From positions 27,437,319 through 27,501,318 of the forward strand of contig NC_037591.1 of assembly GCF_003073045.1 (NCBI RefSeq): DNA of 64,000 nt, written 5' to 3'. This document shows positions 23,913 through 36,655 of the stretch, in pieces; the stretch's first letter is position 1; each line of letters begins with the position of its first letter. A program made the position numbers and the translations under genes. Under the pieces are notes generated by a model, which was not told the origin of the DNA, did not search any database, and saw only the letters and a list, made by a program, of their open reading frames with translations. The stretch comes from Pomacea canaliculata (Eukaryota; Mollusca; Gastropoda; Architaenioglossa; Ampullariidae).

Positions 23913-24569
23913 GCTTAACTGCAAACATGAAGTAAATGTCTTTGTCATCTCTACAGGTGATGTCTGCATTTTACTTTTGTTTAATAGCTCGCATCCTGTA
24001 ACTGCTTGTATGTCATGTTATTTGTTTGGGCTGGGTTGCATTAGTGTTTAGAAAATCACATACACGGCTTACACAGGCGGCTGCCTCGCAGTATAACATT
24101 CTGTGCATCGATCGCAAACACTTGCAGAACAATGTTCACTCCTTTGTTTTCCTCCAGACTGAAGAATACGGGCAACACCATTGTGACGTCACGGGGGTTG
24201 CCATAAGCGGGGCCTACATGGCTGTCTGGACTAAAGCAGCTGTCGCGAAAACAAAAAGGTCAAGTCTACTAGCGATTGATGAAACGTCTTGTCGACTAAA
24301 ATAATATTAATAACAAAAATCTGCGTAAAAAGCGATAACCGCTGGTGTGAATGGCCTGCTTTACGCCAACAACGCAGATTGCACCACCACAAGCAAGTCC
24401 GACATGGTAAACAGGTGCCACGTACGTCCAGGTGGAGATCAGGTGTGTCGGGGAAAAGGTCACAGCTCACCCTTGTCCCCGTTCTTGTCACAACTGGCTG
24501 CGCCAGCAGACCGCCCTTCACCGGTTCCTACGGAAGTGTGTAGGAGTGTCATTAATTTTTACTCGTGAT

Positions 24570-27112
24570 GGGGATCTCATTATCATTTGGTGCATTTCAC
24601 AAGTTCGGCTATAAACAATAGTACGACTCTTCTCACCATCTAACCCTAGTGTACTCGCCACACTCATTGATCATGCGATCACTAAAGTGCGCGAGGTAAA
24701 TAAATGGAAGAGCACGCCATGAACGTCTGGCGCTTATTTCTTTCCTTTAATTCTGCGATTGCATAGGGGCGAGCCAGCTACTGTTTTTTCAAGTGTCTGC
24801 ATCTCCTCTTTTTTCTGCTTCACTCAGGTTTTGTTTTCTTCTGCGATTAAAAACCATGTGGCTGGTTTTTTTTCTTTATACTGTAAAAACAAAATTCACG
24901 ATGTGCTGTGTCCCAGAAAAATTCAACAATTCAGCAATGAAAGTACATGCACTGAAACATTTCACATATTTCATAGAGACGCCTGGGGACAGATTTTTCT
25001 TAAAACACTTTCAAAAAAAAAAAAAAAAAAAGGTGCACTAAATGTGATAGTCTTAGCTCATCATAAAGGAACACGAAGGGACCCAGTTTGGGTAGACTTA
25101 CGCTAGTAGTGTCAGTCATGCGCCCGTGTCTCTGCTCCTAACAAATAATCTAGTAAATTAAAAGTAGAATATCAAAGACAGTCACTCTTCTTATAGCTAT
25201 TGCAGTTAGAGAAACACGCTACCAACTGTTTCTTTGACGATCTGATTACAGGGAGTGACACGTGGGACAACCATGTATCCCCCCTTAACGGTGTGTTGAT
25301 ATATCTGCGAACACCTACACCATCGAAGATTCACTCCATCAACAGATATTTTATTTAGGACATCAGAGAGGACAAGGAGTCATGACTCCAGACCGTGTTC
25401 TCTTCCAAAAGATCTTAGACATTAAGACTTCAGAGAGAAAGCTCGCTGTTCGCACTCACTGGGTACTATAGGCGTTCCATTGCCAATTTCTCTAAAACAA
25501 TGACATCTATATCAGATCTGATTAAAGGAGACAGTTCTCATTCTACACACTGGACTACAGAGTGCCAATCTGCACTGGAGAAAATTCAAAATGTTTTCAT
25601 TTGCCCCATCCTGAAGTTACCGAACTTTTTACTACTGTTTATCCTACAGATGCTAGCGCAGTGAGACTGGGTGCTGTGCTATTACACACGAAGACAGCTT
25701 TCATACCTGATGTGCATATAAGCTGAATGTTGCTGGAGAGAGAAACCCGGTACAGCACTGTAGAAAGTCTTTAGCGATGATGTGGGCTGTCCTCAAACTC
25801 TCAATATCAAGCAATGCGTCTTTTTCACTGATCACAAACCCCTCAAATCCCTTATAAGAATGATGAGGTGGGTTACAGGAATTGCAATTTTTTTTTTAAA
25901 TCTATTAAGGGTACGAATAACAGAATAGCTGAAGCACTATCACAATGTGTGTCAAGCAATTCCATAGCAGATGAAAAATGACACTTTATGTGAAATGTGA
26001 TAGACAGTTGTAATATCATTAAGAAAACTGTGAACATTTGGTGGGTTTTCTTTCTTGACAAGCCAGTCTGCACAACATCAATTCCTCTCTTCAGAGGCCA
26101 TCAACATTTTTGTTTGCAAACAAGATTTTTATCATATTTTTCTAGATGAAAAAACTATGAGCTTCTTCGTGTCTTTTATATCCAAAAAAAAGCAGCAAGT
26201 AGCAGCTATCTTTGATAAAAAGAAAAAAATGTTGTATATCTACATTGTCATGTATACATGATTCTCAAATCTGCTGTCAATTAAAGCTTTCTCAATGGAT
26301 GGTACTTAAAATAGCTGCTGTAAGATGATGCAAAGATTGTACTTGGATGCTCTCCCCTTAGCCACATAAACTCGTCTTTTTAAAACAAAATAGAATGCAA
26401 GATGCACCTATAGGTACATAACATTTTTTTTATACAGAGATTGACTACAGAGCTGTGTTCCACTAAACAAAATGCATCATTAAAATATATATATACAGCA
26501 ATCATGAAGCATATTTTAAAATCCAGCACCTGCACTTCTTTTAAATATTTTAATGTTGAGTATTGATCACTAGCAGCAAGAAGATGTGTCTAACCTGTAT
26601 ACTTCATAACATATTTTAACCAGCATTTTCTCAATTTGAAGACCTGCCCTCCTTCATAATGACTTACTATAACACAGCAATAAAGTCACTAGGAGCTAAT
26701 AGACAAATTCTCTCCCTATATATATATCTTTTAAAGTTCTCTTTCTAGAGTAAATGCTGTTTATCCTAGCTGGAATTACAGAAACAGGCTTTTGAATTTT
26801 GAGTGGATTTGGCACAAATTCTGTTGTCTTCTTTTTTATTTTCAAACACCGAACAGGCAGAACCTTACATCAAAACAAAAATTATGGTATTTTTCAAAAA
26901 ATGCAGAAACTAAGATATAATTAATATAGCCAAAATACAAAAATGCATTCAAACCAAAAACACCCAAATAATTAAGATAAGACAAAAGAAAACGTTCTTA
27001 AATCACTTTTACAAATTCAAAACAAAAATGCAGTGTCTGACATGTATGGCATCCTTCCAGGTTTCTTTCGCCAAATCAAACAATGAAACAGCTTTTCTCA
27101 ATCTGAAAAAAT
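24570..27112. other. Spacer containing the Ty3 fossil
   Basis: Outside the fossil at 25190-25870 I see no gene. AT-rich, with an A20 run at about 25013-25031. The right part (about 26300-27112) is probably the 3' UTR of the SRPRB gene on the minus strand. Confidence 0.45.
25190..25870 (+). mobile_element. Ty3/gypsy retrotransposon pol fossil
   Basis: Decayed remnant of an LTR retrotransposon pol region: the reverse transcriptase from about its FDD catalytic block, the connection, and the start of RNase H. Recognisable pieces include SDTWDNH, GVMTPDRVLFQKI, SALEKIQNVF and FFTDHKPLK. It is broken several times and clearly old. No LTR, gag, integrase or flanking duplication was found around it. 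Confidence 0.8.
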
Positions 27113-30100
27113 TTAGGCAACACGTGCAATCCATTCCAGCACACACTCAGTGTCTCCATTAGATTCTTCACTTTTGCCACGAGCACTGCACTCAACAAAT
27201 TCAACTTGAAAGGATTTGAGATCTGCAAACTCAAAATCCTTGTTGTGTCGCCCAAGATATACATTATTATTTGCTGAGTTGTCAGTACCTTGCAGGGCTG
27301 CTCCTCTGGTCATACGCAGTGTGTTCCTGAAAAGGAAAAAACTGATCATAACAAAAGAAATATAAACATACTTTTTAAAATTAAGAATTCAAACATGCAA
27401 GCAGCACTAAATGTGCTCACAAGCACCTCAAAAAATGTATGACCAAATATATGGTGGTAGTAAATTGACTGTTAAGAAAATATTAGTGTGAATGCCTCCC
27501 TTAGATATCAGTGAAAGGTGGATCAAGTAATTTGAAGAATGCAACAACAATGCTAATTACACAAATTCCTCTGCAACAGGAACCAATGATACATTTTAAC
27601 TGGCACTTTGGTAAATGATGCAACTTACAACTCTTTCTCCAGCAAGCTCTTAATAACAGTGGCTCCTTTGCAGAGGGTCAGATCCTGCTTATTGCAAGCA
27701 ACTAAGACTGGTGGAGAATTCTTTGATATCACATTGTCGGTAAGGATGGTGTAAAGATATCTGTAAACAAAAATTTACATGACAGTCTTTGCAATACATG
27801 ACACACTATTTTTTAGATTTTTTATTGATGATTGTAATCCTTGCAAAGTTACTCTTAAATCTGTAAGTGAAAATTTACATGGCATGGGCAGCTTCAGCTG
27901 CTTTGTTATTATGTCCAATGTCTTTATGATACTCAATGTAATTTTTTTTATTCCTTATTACAACATTCTTACAACATTTACTTACTCAGCGACTTCTTTG
28001 ATATCTTTCTGCACAGCCCCACTGTCCACCATGAAGATGATACCCCTGAGATACACAATAAAGTAAAATGGTTCAAGATATAAAACTGAAACAAACACGT
28101 GGACTGATGAACATGATATGTTATCAGTGTTACTTGTCTTATTAAATTATAAGCTTGGATACAAGGTCTTGGGTTAGGGTTAGCTACCGTTAAGATGACT
28201 GTATATTAAATTTACGTTGTGCAGTTATTTTCAAACATAATGTGCTCTTCCTTAATATTTGCATCTCTTTATGTCTCTAGCAAATGACAAACTGAAATAT
28301 TTTATTTCTGGATAGTGACTGCTGAAGGACAGGCTTGAGCAAAACAACAGACCTTGTTACAGTTTAACATACTAACATATCTCTTTATAAAGGCTGAAGT
28401 CTCCTGCAGCATCTAAAATTATACATGTAGCTGAAACAGAAGGCACTGTAAAGAAAAGGAAATTTACTGTAAGAACACTGAAACTTCAGTATCATCCCAA
28501 AGGATTCTTTAGATTTCTACAAAAGGTCATGATTGTAACCTGTATGATTGTTTCTGCAGCCCCTGAAATTGAGTAGCTTCCCCTATGAACATTCACTCAC
28601 CTGGCCAATCCCTTGTGTTCATCTAAATTCTGTGATCTCAAACGCTCATGACCAGGTAGGTCCACCACTGGGATGCTCTTCTATAGAATTAAAAGAAAAG
28701 AAAATTTCAGAAAATAAGTGCATTATTTTGTGTGGGTCATGTCCAGTCAATGTGGGTGTGGTGATCGGAAATTGTACTTGAGAAATTTACAGGGTTGTAT
28801 AACCCTATAACCAACAGTGTATTTTGTCAAATAATTGATGCCATCATCACGTCAAATTCCTTTTGTACTATCATTTGTTCAAATAAATGAATTTTTATCT
28901 TAACTTATACTTTAGTCCTGTTCTTGACAATAACAACCACAATTACAAACACCATATCAAAATATATTTTAAATTATGACCCCAAGAAATTCTTCAAAGA
29001 TGTACTTTAGGACTCAATTCGAGGTTTGCAGTGATCTTGGAAAATATTATTTCCATTCTCATTACATAATATCATATATCAAAATATCTTTAGAATAACT
29101 GTACTTTGTCTATTTACTTTAAGTCACATTCACATCTTTAGACAAAATTATATGCTTCTGATAACATTACTCTTGGGATGTAGATTTTCAGTAAATTTAC
29201 CACTTAAAAAATACTTACATTTTTCTCAGGTATTTTCAAAGTACCACTGTTCACTTTAATAGAAGTGAAGGTTGTCTTGAAGCTCTTGTATACCAGCTTG
29301 CAACAACACACACACACACAATATCACAGACATCACTATAGGTTAGTAACATTTCAAACAAATGCAAAACATTTGCTGTTTAAAGATGCATTTTTAGCAA
29401 GTTTTTTCATTGTCAATTCTGGGTAAAATATAGAGCAAGAACCCAATGCAGAAACAGTAGTCAACAGACGATGAGAAGAATAATAAAAAAAAAATTAAAC
29501 ATTTTCAGGAAAACAACTGAAAAATCAATACAGTGTGATGAGTGAGAAATAAATGGTACTTTATCAGTATTGTGTCATGTCAAAATAGGTGCATTTCCAA
29601 ACAAAGCCAAGCCAAATGTGATTTACCGTTCTCTTTAGCATATGTGTTTCTCTTATATCCCTCCACAAACAGAACCTATATACTTTTAAGTATTATACTG
29701 TAGAGCTTTAAATTTACTTGTTTGTCTTACGTTAAAACTGTTTCTTAAACAAGTTGGATATCTACCCTCGAAAACAGTAATGTCTTTCCTGAATCACATA
29801 TTCCAGTCAGTAGAATTCCTTGCCGTTTGCTTCCTTTCTGTCCTCTAATGGTTAGAAAGACTATAAATAAAGAAAATAATAAGAAAATAAAGAATTTATT
29901 TTATACTGATCTAAGATGTGGCATAACTATATGTATCACTTATCTTTCCATCTTATTCTTATAGACTGAATATCTTGTAAAAGACTAGTAACTGACCTTA
30001 GTCATTATCTACTAAGTAACTTTCCAATCTGGGACATCATTACCCTCATTTAATCTCTTTGGGTGTAAACTATGCAGTCAATGGAATTATTAAAACAGTA

Positions 30101-30577
30101 ATGATATTCATTTTAAAATCTTAGTAAATAATATTTTCTAAGTAGTTTCTAAGGACATATAAATTACATAGAAAAATTTACTTTTGCATTGGTTTTTTAA
30201 CAGCATTTCTCCTGAAAATTTACTTTATAAAACACATTTAAAAACTGTTATTTAAACCTTAAAAAGACTTAGTTTATATATATATATTAAAATTCTTCTA
30301 ACTTTACTGCTACTGAAATAGAATTCGTGAGCTTATATTCTTTGCACAGTGTCTGAAAGGGAATTCTTGAATTGATATTGGTATAACACTACAGACAGCA
30401 ATTTTTTTCACATTACAGTTATTTTATTCTGATTAACAAAGTGAATGAAAAAGACAAACCAATTGTCAAAAAAACTACGGCTAGAGATACTAGCACTCCG
30501 ATGACAGTAGGGTCTCCATTTTTCAGACCGGTAGAAACATATGCCACCAACTCATGCAGCTGCTCTGGAACGGCCAT
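27113..30577 (-). CDS. SRPRB: Signal recognition particle receptor subunit beta
   Basis: Seven exons on the minus strand: 30577-30460, 29860-29766, 29296-29219, 28680-28601, 28045-27986, 27760-27629 and 27326-27113. They total 777 bases, 258 aa, and every junction is in phase; human SRPRB is 271 aa. It is a small Arf-like GTPase that anchors the SRP receptor alpha subunit in the ER membrane for cotranslational targeting. It has one N-terminal membrane helix (about residues 25-44, VIGVLVSLAVVFLTIVFLTI). GTPase motifs are G1 GICDSGKT (59-66), G3 DLPGHE (104-109), G4 NKQD (167-170) and G5 ECSA (233-236). The C-terminus ECVLEWIARVA matches the conserved end. The ATG at 30577 is the only start giving the short luminal tail. 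The exon 3 acceptor is unusual: GCAAG after a TG repeat instead of a pyrimidine tract with YAG. The alignment length to human around it is nevertheless exact. The gene looks intact. Confidence 0.96.
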
Positions 30578-33500
30578 GTTGTCGATAGACAGCCACATCC
30601 GTCAAGACCCGCTACTCTTACGTAGTCTCGCTGAATAACGTACCCTGATATCTACATCGTCATAGATAGAAGGTACCGTTTCCTACATAAAAATCGAATA
30701 TTTTTTTCAACTTTTCAAAAGTATTGCAACATACGCACAAAATTGCGAGCGAGCACACACACTAACCTAACACACAGAAAAAAAAAAAACGTTATTGAGG
30801 TGTCGTCTGCTACATCAACTGTGTGATATGCAGTTCTCTCCCTTACACAAGTACACCTTAGCTCAACCCAAACCGAACAAATAAATAAAACAGAGCATTA
30901 AGTGTACATAACAGGATAAAACTACAATGTTTTAAAACTGCTATATATTCTTTCATTATTTTCGACAGTCCAGGGATGTAAATATGACTCTATGTGTTTG
31001 CGTAGCCACTTTGACGAAAGGGTTGATGGGATACAAATTTCAACGGAAATCAAATGTTAGATTTGCTCAACATCCATCTCCTCGAAACAATGGACAATTT
31101 AATAATAGTCCGGCTTTCTAGCTGGATGCTCCCAAGCAAAAGGAAAGACTTAAAGACGTACTGTCTGTGAGTTATACTTTTTTTTTTCTTTCGTATGTTC
31201 GTAGTTTCAAAAACCACTATACAATATTACCCCTGCATTTGTGCTCCCAGTAGAACCGAAGATACTATAGTATTGATTTTTTAAATAGCATTTTAGGACC
31301 TTGATTGAATTATCAAGGCCACATCTTAGAGAATATTCTTACCTTCCTCTCCTATTTCTGTCGCTTTCTCTTTGTTTGTCACTCGCTTTGTATGATGCTA
31401 TTTAATTAAAATAATAAGCAGTAAGCACTGTATTAGCTTTCGGAAAATCATGCAATGGTTCAGTTTCAGGACCTACCTGTGACTTATTAATTAGCACGGT
31501 CCTTTGAATCCTGACTTAAATGCATACTTATATGACAATTGACACGTACATGAAAACCCCGAGTTCAAAATATAATTAAGGTATTAAAGGTATTTAATTA
31601 TAATTCACTCTTTTTCATTTATCTTTTCTCTCCTATAGGGAGTATACTCCCATATAAAATTAACATATTTATTAAATATTTGTAAGAATGTTGAGAAATT
31701 ATTATGATCCTTTATTACACATTATTATTATTGATATAATATTTTGCTTACGTTCGCATATTTGGTGACGGGTACAGATCGAAGTGTGAACGTATGTTCA
31801 CTATTGAATGGAGGTTCATAATGATTGGGTTCTTTTAATATTCATATACACGATATACAGGAGTGAGCGCGCGCGCGTGTGTGTATGTGAGAGAGAATAA
31901 GGGGGGGGGAGGAGAAAGCATATATATGTGGTTGGGCGTGTGTGTAAGTCCAGACATACAGACGTATAGAGAAGGTTGTCTTATGTTTGTGTTTTATTTC
32001 TAACAAAACTATGAAAACTAGATGTGAACATATAACTGGTACAGTTCTTAATTGAACCTATTTGCTTTCCATAATAGATAAAATTCCTTTGAAAAAAAAA
32101 AAACCCTTACTATCCTTGCCGTTTATATCGATTTTCGTCCTTCGTCTACAAACAGATATTTTTGGTTGACATGCATGGTCGCTTTGATTCGTTCGTGGGA
32201 CAAAAGGTTACCCTGCTGAACTGACTCAATTTAATCCCTGCTAATGTGGAAAGAATGTCACATGGGCTTCATGTTCTGAACAGAACATTTTTCTGGTATT
32301 CTTGAAAACGTCTGTCTTTGTCAGGTGTGTCAGCAGTCGTCGTTGACGTTCATACTACCTGGAGCGAAGAAAACATTCTTCCTACAAGTGGCTCTAAAAT
32401 ATTCGTAGGAGTAAGATCACAGACCTCCCGTCCGACAGTGGGAGGGTCGGAGATGGGGACGTGGGGGTGGGGGTGGTGTGCAAGCTCATGCTTTCCATTT
32501 ACTGACAATCACATCACATTACAGCTGCAAAAGTTCCCGTGAGAAATTAATCCCGTGACAAACAGTTTGTGCTGTTACATCCCGGCGCATCACTGGGCAC
32601 CCCGGCTAGTGCTAAATGAACAGTTGTCTGTGCGGAGAAGAGCGATTCTCCTCATATACCCGTTGTCTGCTTCTCGCTTTGGGGTAGCGCTTGTGTGCAG
32701 CAAGAGAATGCGCCAGACTTTCAACCAATGAAGCATAAAAGGTCATCGGGGGTTAACATGCTTTTTCTATTGTTGCCACATTCATGGGAAAGGGAATCGA
32801 TTCAGTCATATATATAAGAGAGCGCATCTATTTGAATGTTTGGTGGGAATCAATCCGCCTAGGCTTGTTAGGGGAAATAATTTGCGAAAGTGTTTCGAAA
32901 TCAATTCGGCTTACAAGAGACTGCCCCTTACCCCCTGCGGCCCACGTGATAAATATCTCCCTTCAGCTATCAATTACATGTGCCTCTGTCAGACACGGGC
33001 GACAGATTTCCGAGTTGTTCGCTCGGGGTGTACGAGGCGTTGTCTGCCCCCTGTTTGCCATCATCGAAGCGCACGGGCACTGCAGCGCGAGATTAATGAC
33101 GTTGATAAAAGAACGTTGATGCTCTTCCAATGATATGCACTTCAACGGGAAGATGAAGTGTTTGGATGCTTACCTTGGAATTTCCCATATGTTGTCAGTG
33201 TTTTCGAGAGCTTGTATATCTGGATCACATGTAATGTAGTACCACGGGATCTATTCGGAACAATACATTTAAAACCTGAGAGGATAATATGAGTGGCATT
33301 ATGTAAATCAAGCACTAAACTACGTTTATGAAAGCGCGTAAGAAAAAGAGAAGAAAAGTTAGTAGACAAGAGTACTGTAAAGTATGTCATACATGTTCTG
33401 TTTTTTATTTGCGTTTTCATAATAAAACCGCATGTTTTGATCTTTATCAGTGAAGAGTACAAGATATACCAGTATCGATCTGTGCATAACAATTAAAACC

Positions 33501-36429
33501 TTATATAAACAAACAAAAAAGGGGGGAAAACAGTCTTTAGATCCCCAACATACTCCACCTGTCACAGCTGACGGCTGTTGTCTACTTCAATCGATGCAGC
33601 TAATTGATGGGGCGAGGCCTAGCAAAACGCCCTGAAATAGCTGGCGGCAAGACTATGTGCATTCCACGAACAAATATAGCGGCTTTTTCTGGATTAAACC
33701 TATTATCACATCTGTTTTTATTATTTCAACCAGCTCTACATCTGTTCCTAATCTTAAAATCCTTTTGTTTGCATTTATAAATTTACAGGATTCTGTCTTT
33801 TTTTTTTTATTTTTTGAGGAGAGAAGTACGGGTAAACGGTCATCTGTTAAGGAGTGACGACATCTTTGACTCTTCCCAACGTTATAGCGGTTGAAATAAA
33901 ATTAACACAATAAAGAAAACACATTGCAATCAGAAAAAAACGAACATTTGCCCACACCCCCACTCTAAGATGAAAAAACAAAAACTACTGCTGGAATCAG
34001 AAATGGAGATGAATAAAGAGAGTCAAGTCTGGAACATTATTTTCGATGGTGACGAGTGTTAGATAAATGACAGTCGCCAAAAGATGCTATAAGGAGCGAG
34101 AAAATTGTTTCTCTTGTAGTTTATGTACACATAGAAAGTGTTATTAAGCAGGTTTCTGGCACTAGACTGTATCTCCAAAAACGATGCCATTTAAAGTTCT
34201 CTCTGTCACTAAGATGCAGCTGAATGCAGGAGACGCTAAACATATCGCTGGAACTGGTGCTAAATAAATAATGGCCTCGACCTTCTAGCATGTTACTAAA
34301 ACGGTTGCCTTCATCTGACTTTATATTCTGTATTTCGAAAATGAATAAGTATTTTTCACACAAGGTTTGTTTTTCAAGCTGTTTTATTTTTTAGCTGTAA
34401 TGTTGACCGATAGCCGACCTTTGAAGGCGACATCTGGGGGGATTTGCTGACTTCGCTCTCCTGAGCCATATGATTTGATTAAAGGCACTACTTACCGACG
34501 CGGAAGGTCCTGTTTTTATTAAAGCATCACGCATTTTAATCATCCTGTGCTATTTGGAAAATCCTTGTTTTTATTAATATTAAGGGAGATTTTAATCAAC
34601 ATGTCTCATTCGCCTTTATGCTACACACGGGTCTGTTACCCCTCACCCCCCAAAAAAAGAAATTCCACTAATTCCACAAAAAGTCTCCCTTCTGAGTCGC
34701 TAAAACTTCTTGCGCACTTCACGCTGTGACAACACGTGTGGACTGTGTGGAAAGGCTGCACATTGTTTTATATTGGTCAACCTGTCTCGCATAATGTGCG
34801 TCTGTGCCTCTCTCTCACACACACACACAAAATACACAACTCTCGGACAGTCTTTTGACGACACTTCCATGGTTCTTGTCCAGCCCAAAGACAGGTAGTA
34901 CAGCATCCTGTACATCTTAAAATGGATGCGACTGACGCGCTTAGAAACTTGGCTGAAAAATGCGGCTAACAACTGCAAACCAGACATCTCCTGATGATTG
35001 TCAGTGATGGAGTACAGTGGATGAGAAACTAGTGTGTATGCTCCCTCTGTATTTCCCTGTACACAACGTCGTGCAAGATTGGAAATTGTCTCACAGACTG
35101 GCCAATCTAAGTTGTTTTTTTTTAGCCATTTCACATTAGGGGTGCATTCCCCTCCCTCGTCCACACCCCACACCCCACCTTTACCCTCTCAAAACCCGCT
35201 GCACACTTACCTCTAGCTAACACGGACAGATTCTTTAAACTCTCTCGAAGAAAGTTATCTAGGAAAGGTCGTGTTGTTAGAAGACTCGAGGATTCTGTTG
35301 GTCGATGTTATGGGTCCCCGAGCATTACTGTTTCTTTAGCAGTCGAGTGGTGGAGGCGATGAGTGGGGAAAGAACTTCCACGTTTGCCGAAAGCCTCTTT
35401 CTATTGGCTGGGGAAAGGGTGACCTCACCGACATGCCCCTTCGTCTGTAAGAGGCCGCCCTCTTCTACCCACTTCGCTCCGCCCCTTCAGTGCACGCGTG
35501 GCAGACGACAGAGCAGTTGTTGGCAAGCCTGTTGGGATCGATTACATGGCCTGATCACAGAGCATGCCAGTGTAGAGTGGAGAGAACTGGATGACTCTTC
35601 TGAACTTTGTCGCGCCACGACAGCTCGAAGATTTGCGATTGGCCAAGTGCTGCACAATGTGGAAAAAGAGGACCAAAAAAAAAAAAAAAAAAAAAATTAA
35701 TCTTATATACTCCATTGTAGTAAGGGCATTCGGTTCAAGGCAAAACTCCCAACCCATCGGCTCTTAGGCCGTGATTGATAAAACGGTGTCTACAATAAAT
35801 GTTCCATTCTTATTCATATGCATAGAACATTAAAATATGCTTATAAGTAATCGCGTCCGCCAACACGTCAGGCTTATAAAAGCGCAAGGAGATTATCATT
35901 TTAAAAATTACTTTAATAATAATAATAAAAAAAAAAAACAAACCACTCATAGCTGAAGCGAAATGGCTGCCAGAGTTCAGCAAAATAATGGCTTCTCCTA
36001 GGGTTGCATACACGTTTTCATGGCTTCACTAGCATTCAGAAAACGCTCGTAATTTTTTGTAAATAATTACTTGCTTTCTGATAAGTTTAAGAATGAAAAT
36101 CGAGATTTGACTACTCGTGCAATCCACGCCTAGTCATTAGTAAAGTACTAAACTTTAGTTTTCTTTGCCAGTCTCTTCAGCAAAGAGGCAATGTCTAGGC
36201 TGGCGACAGGCGAGATCTTCATGCTGGTGGGGAAGGGGGGATGACAGATACAGATAGACAACCAAGAAGTGAGAGAGAGAGAATAAAAAAAAAAAAAAAA
36301 AAAAAACCCGAAGAAATTATAAAAGAGAAGAAATATTGTGGAGAGTACAATGCTTTTTCTTTCGTCTTTGTAGTTAGTTTTAAATCTTTAATGCCGAAGA
36401 TATAGTCTTGTTTGTCCAGACGATAATCA

Positions 36430-36655
36430 TGCTGAGTGAAGAGAGCACTGCCGTTCGAACCTTGTGGCGCGCCGATTCGATACCCGTATCGCGCAGCGAA
36501 GTTTCCCCTGTCGAACTAGCTGGCGGAAATGTGAAACTGACTCTATAGAGGCTTGGAAAAGCTAAAGCAGCGAGGTAGAGGAGACAGATACCGCCCTCAC
36601 TAAAGGGTTAATGCGAGAAAGTGGTCTTTAACACCTCACCTCCTGAGGACCTAAA
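36430..36655 (+). repeat. SINE-like repeat, copy 1
   Basis: Contains a pol III B-box-like GTTCGAACC at 36453-36461. A downstream part, 36543-36650, resembles 40580-40684: TAGAGG.TTGG.AAAAG, AGACAG..ACC.CC.TCAC, and TTAACACCTC.CC TCCT. No A box or tail clearly visible, so the tRNA origin is only suggested. Confidence 0.45.
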
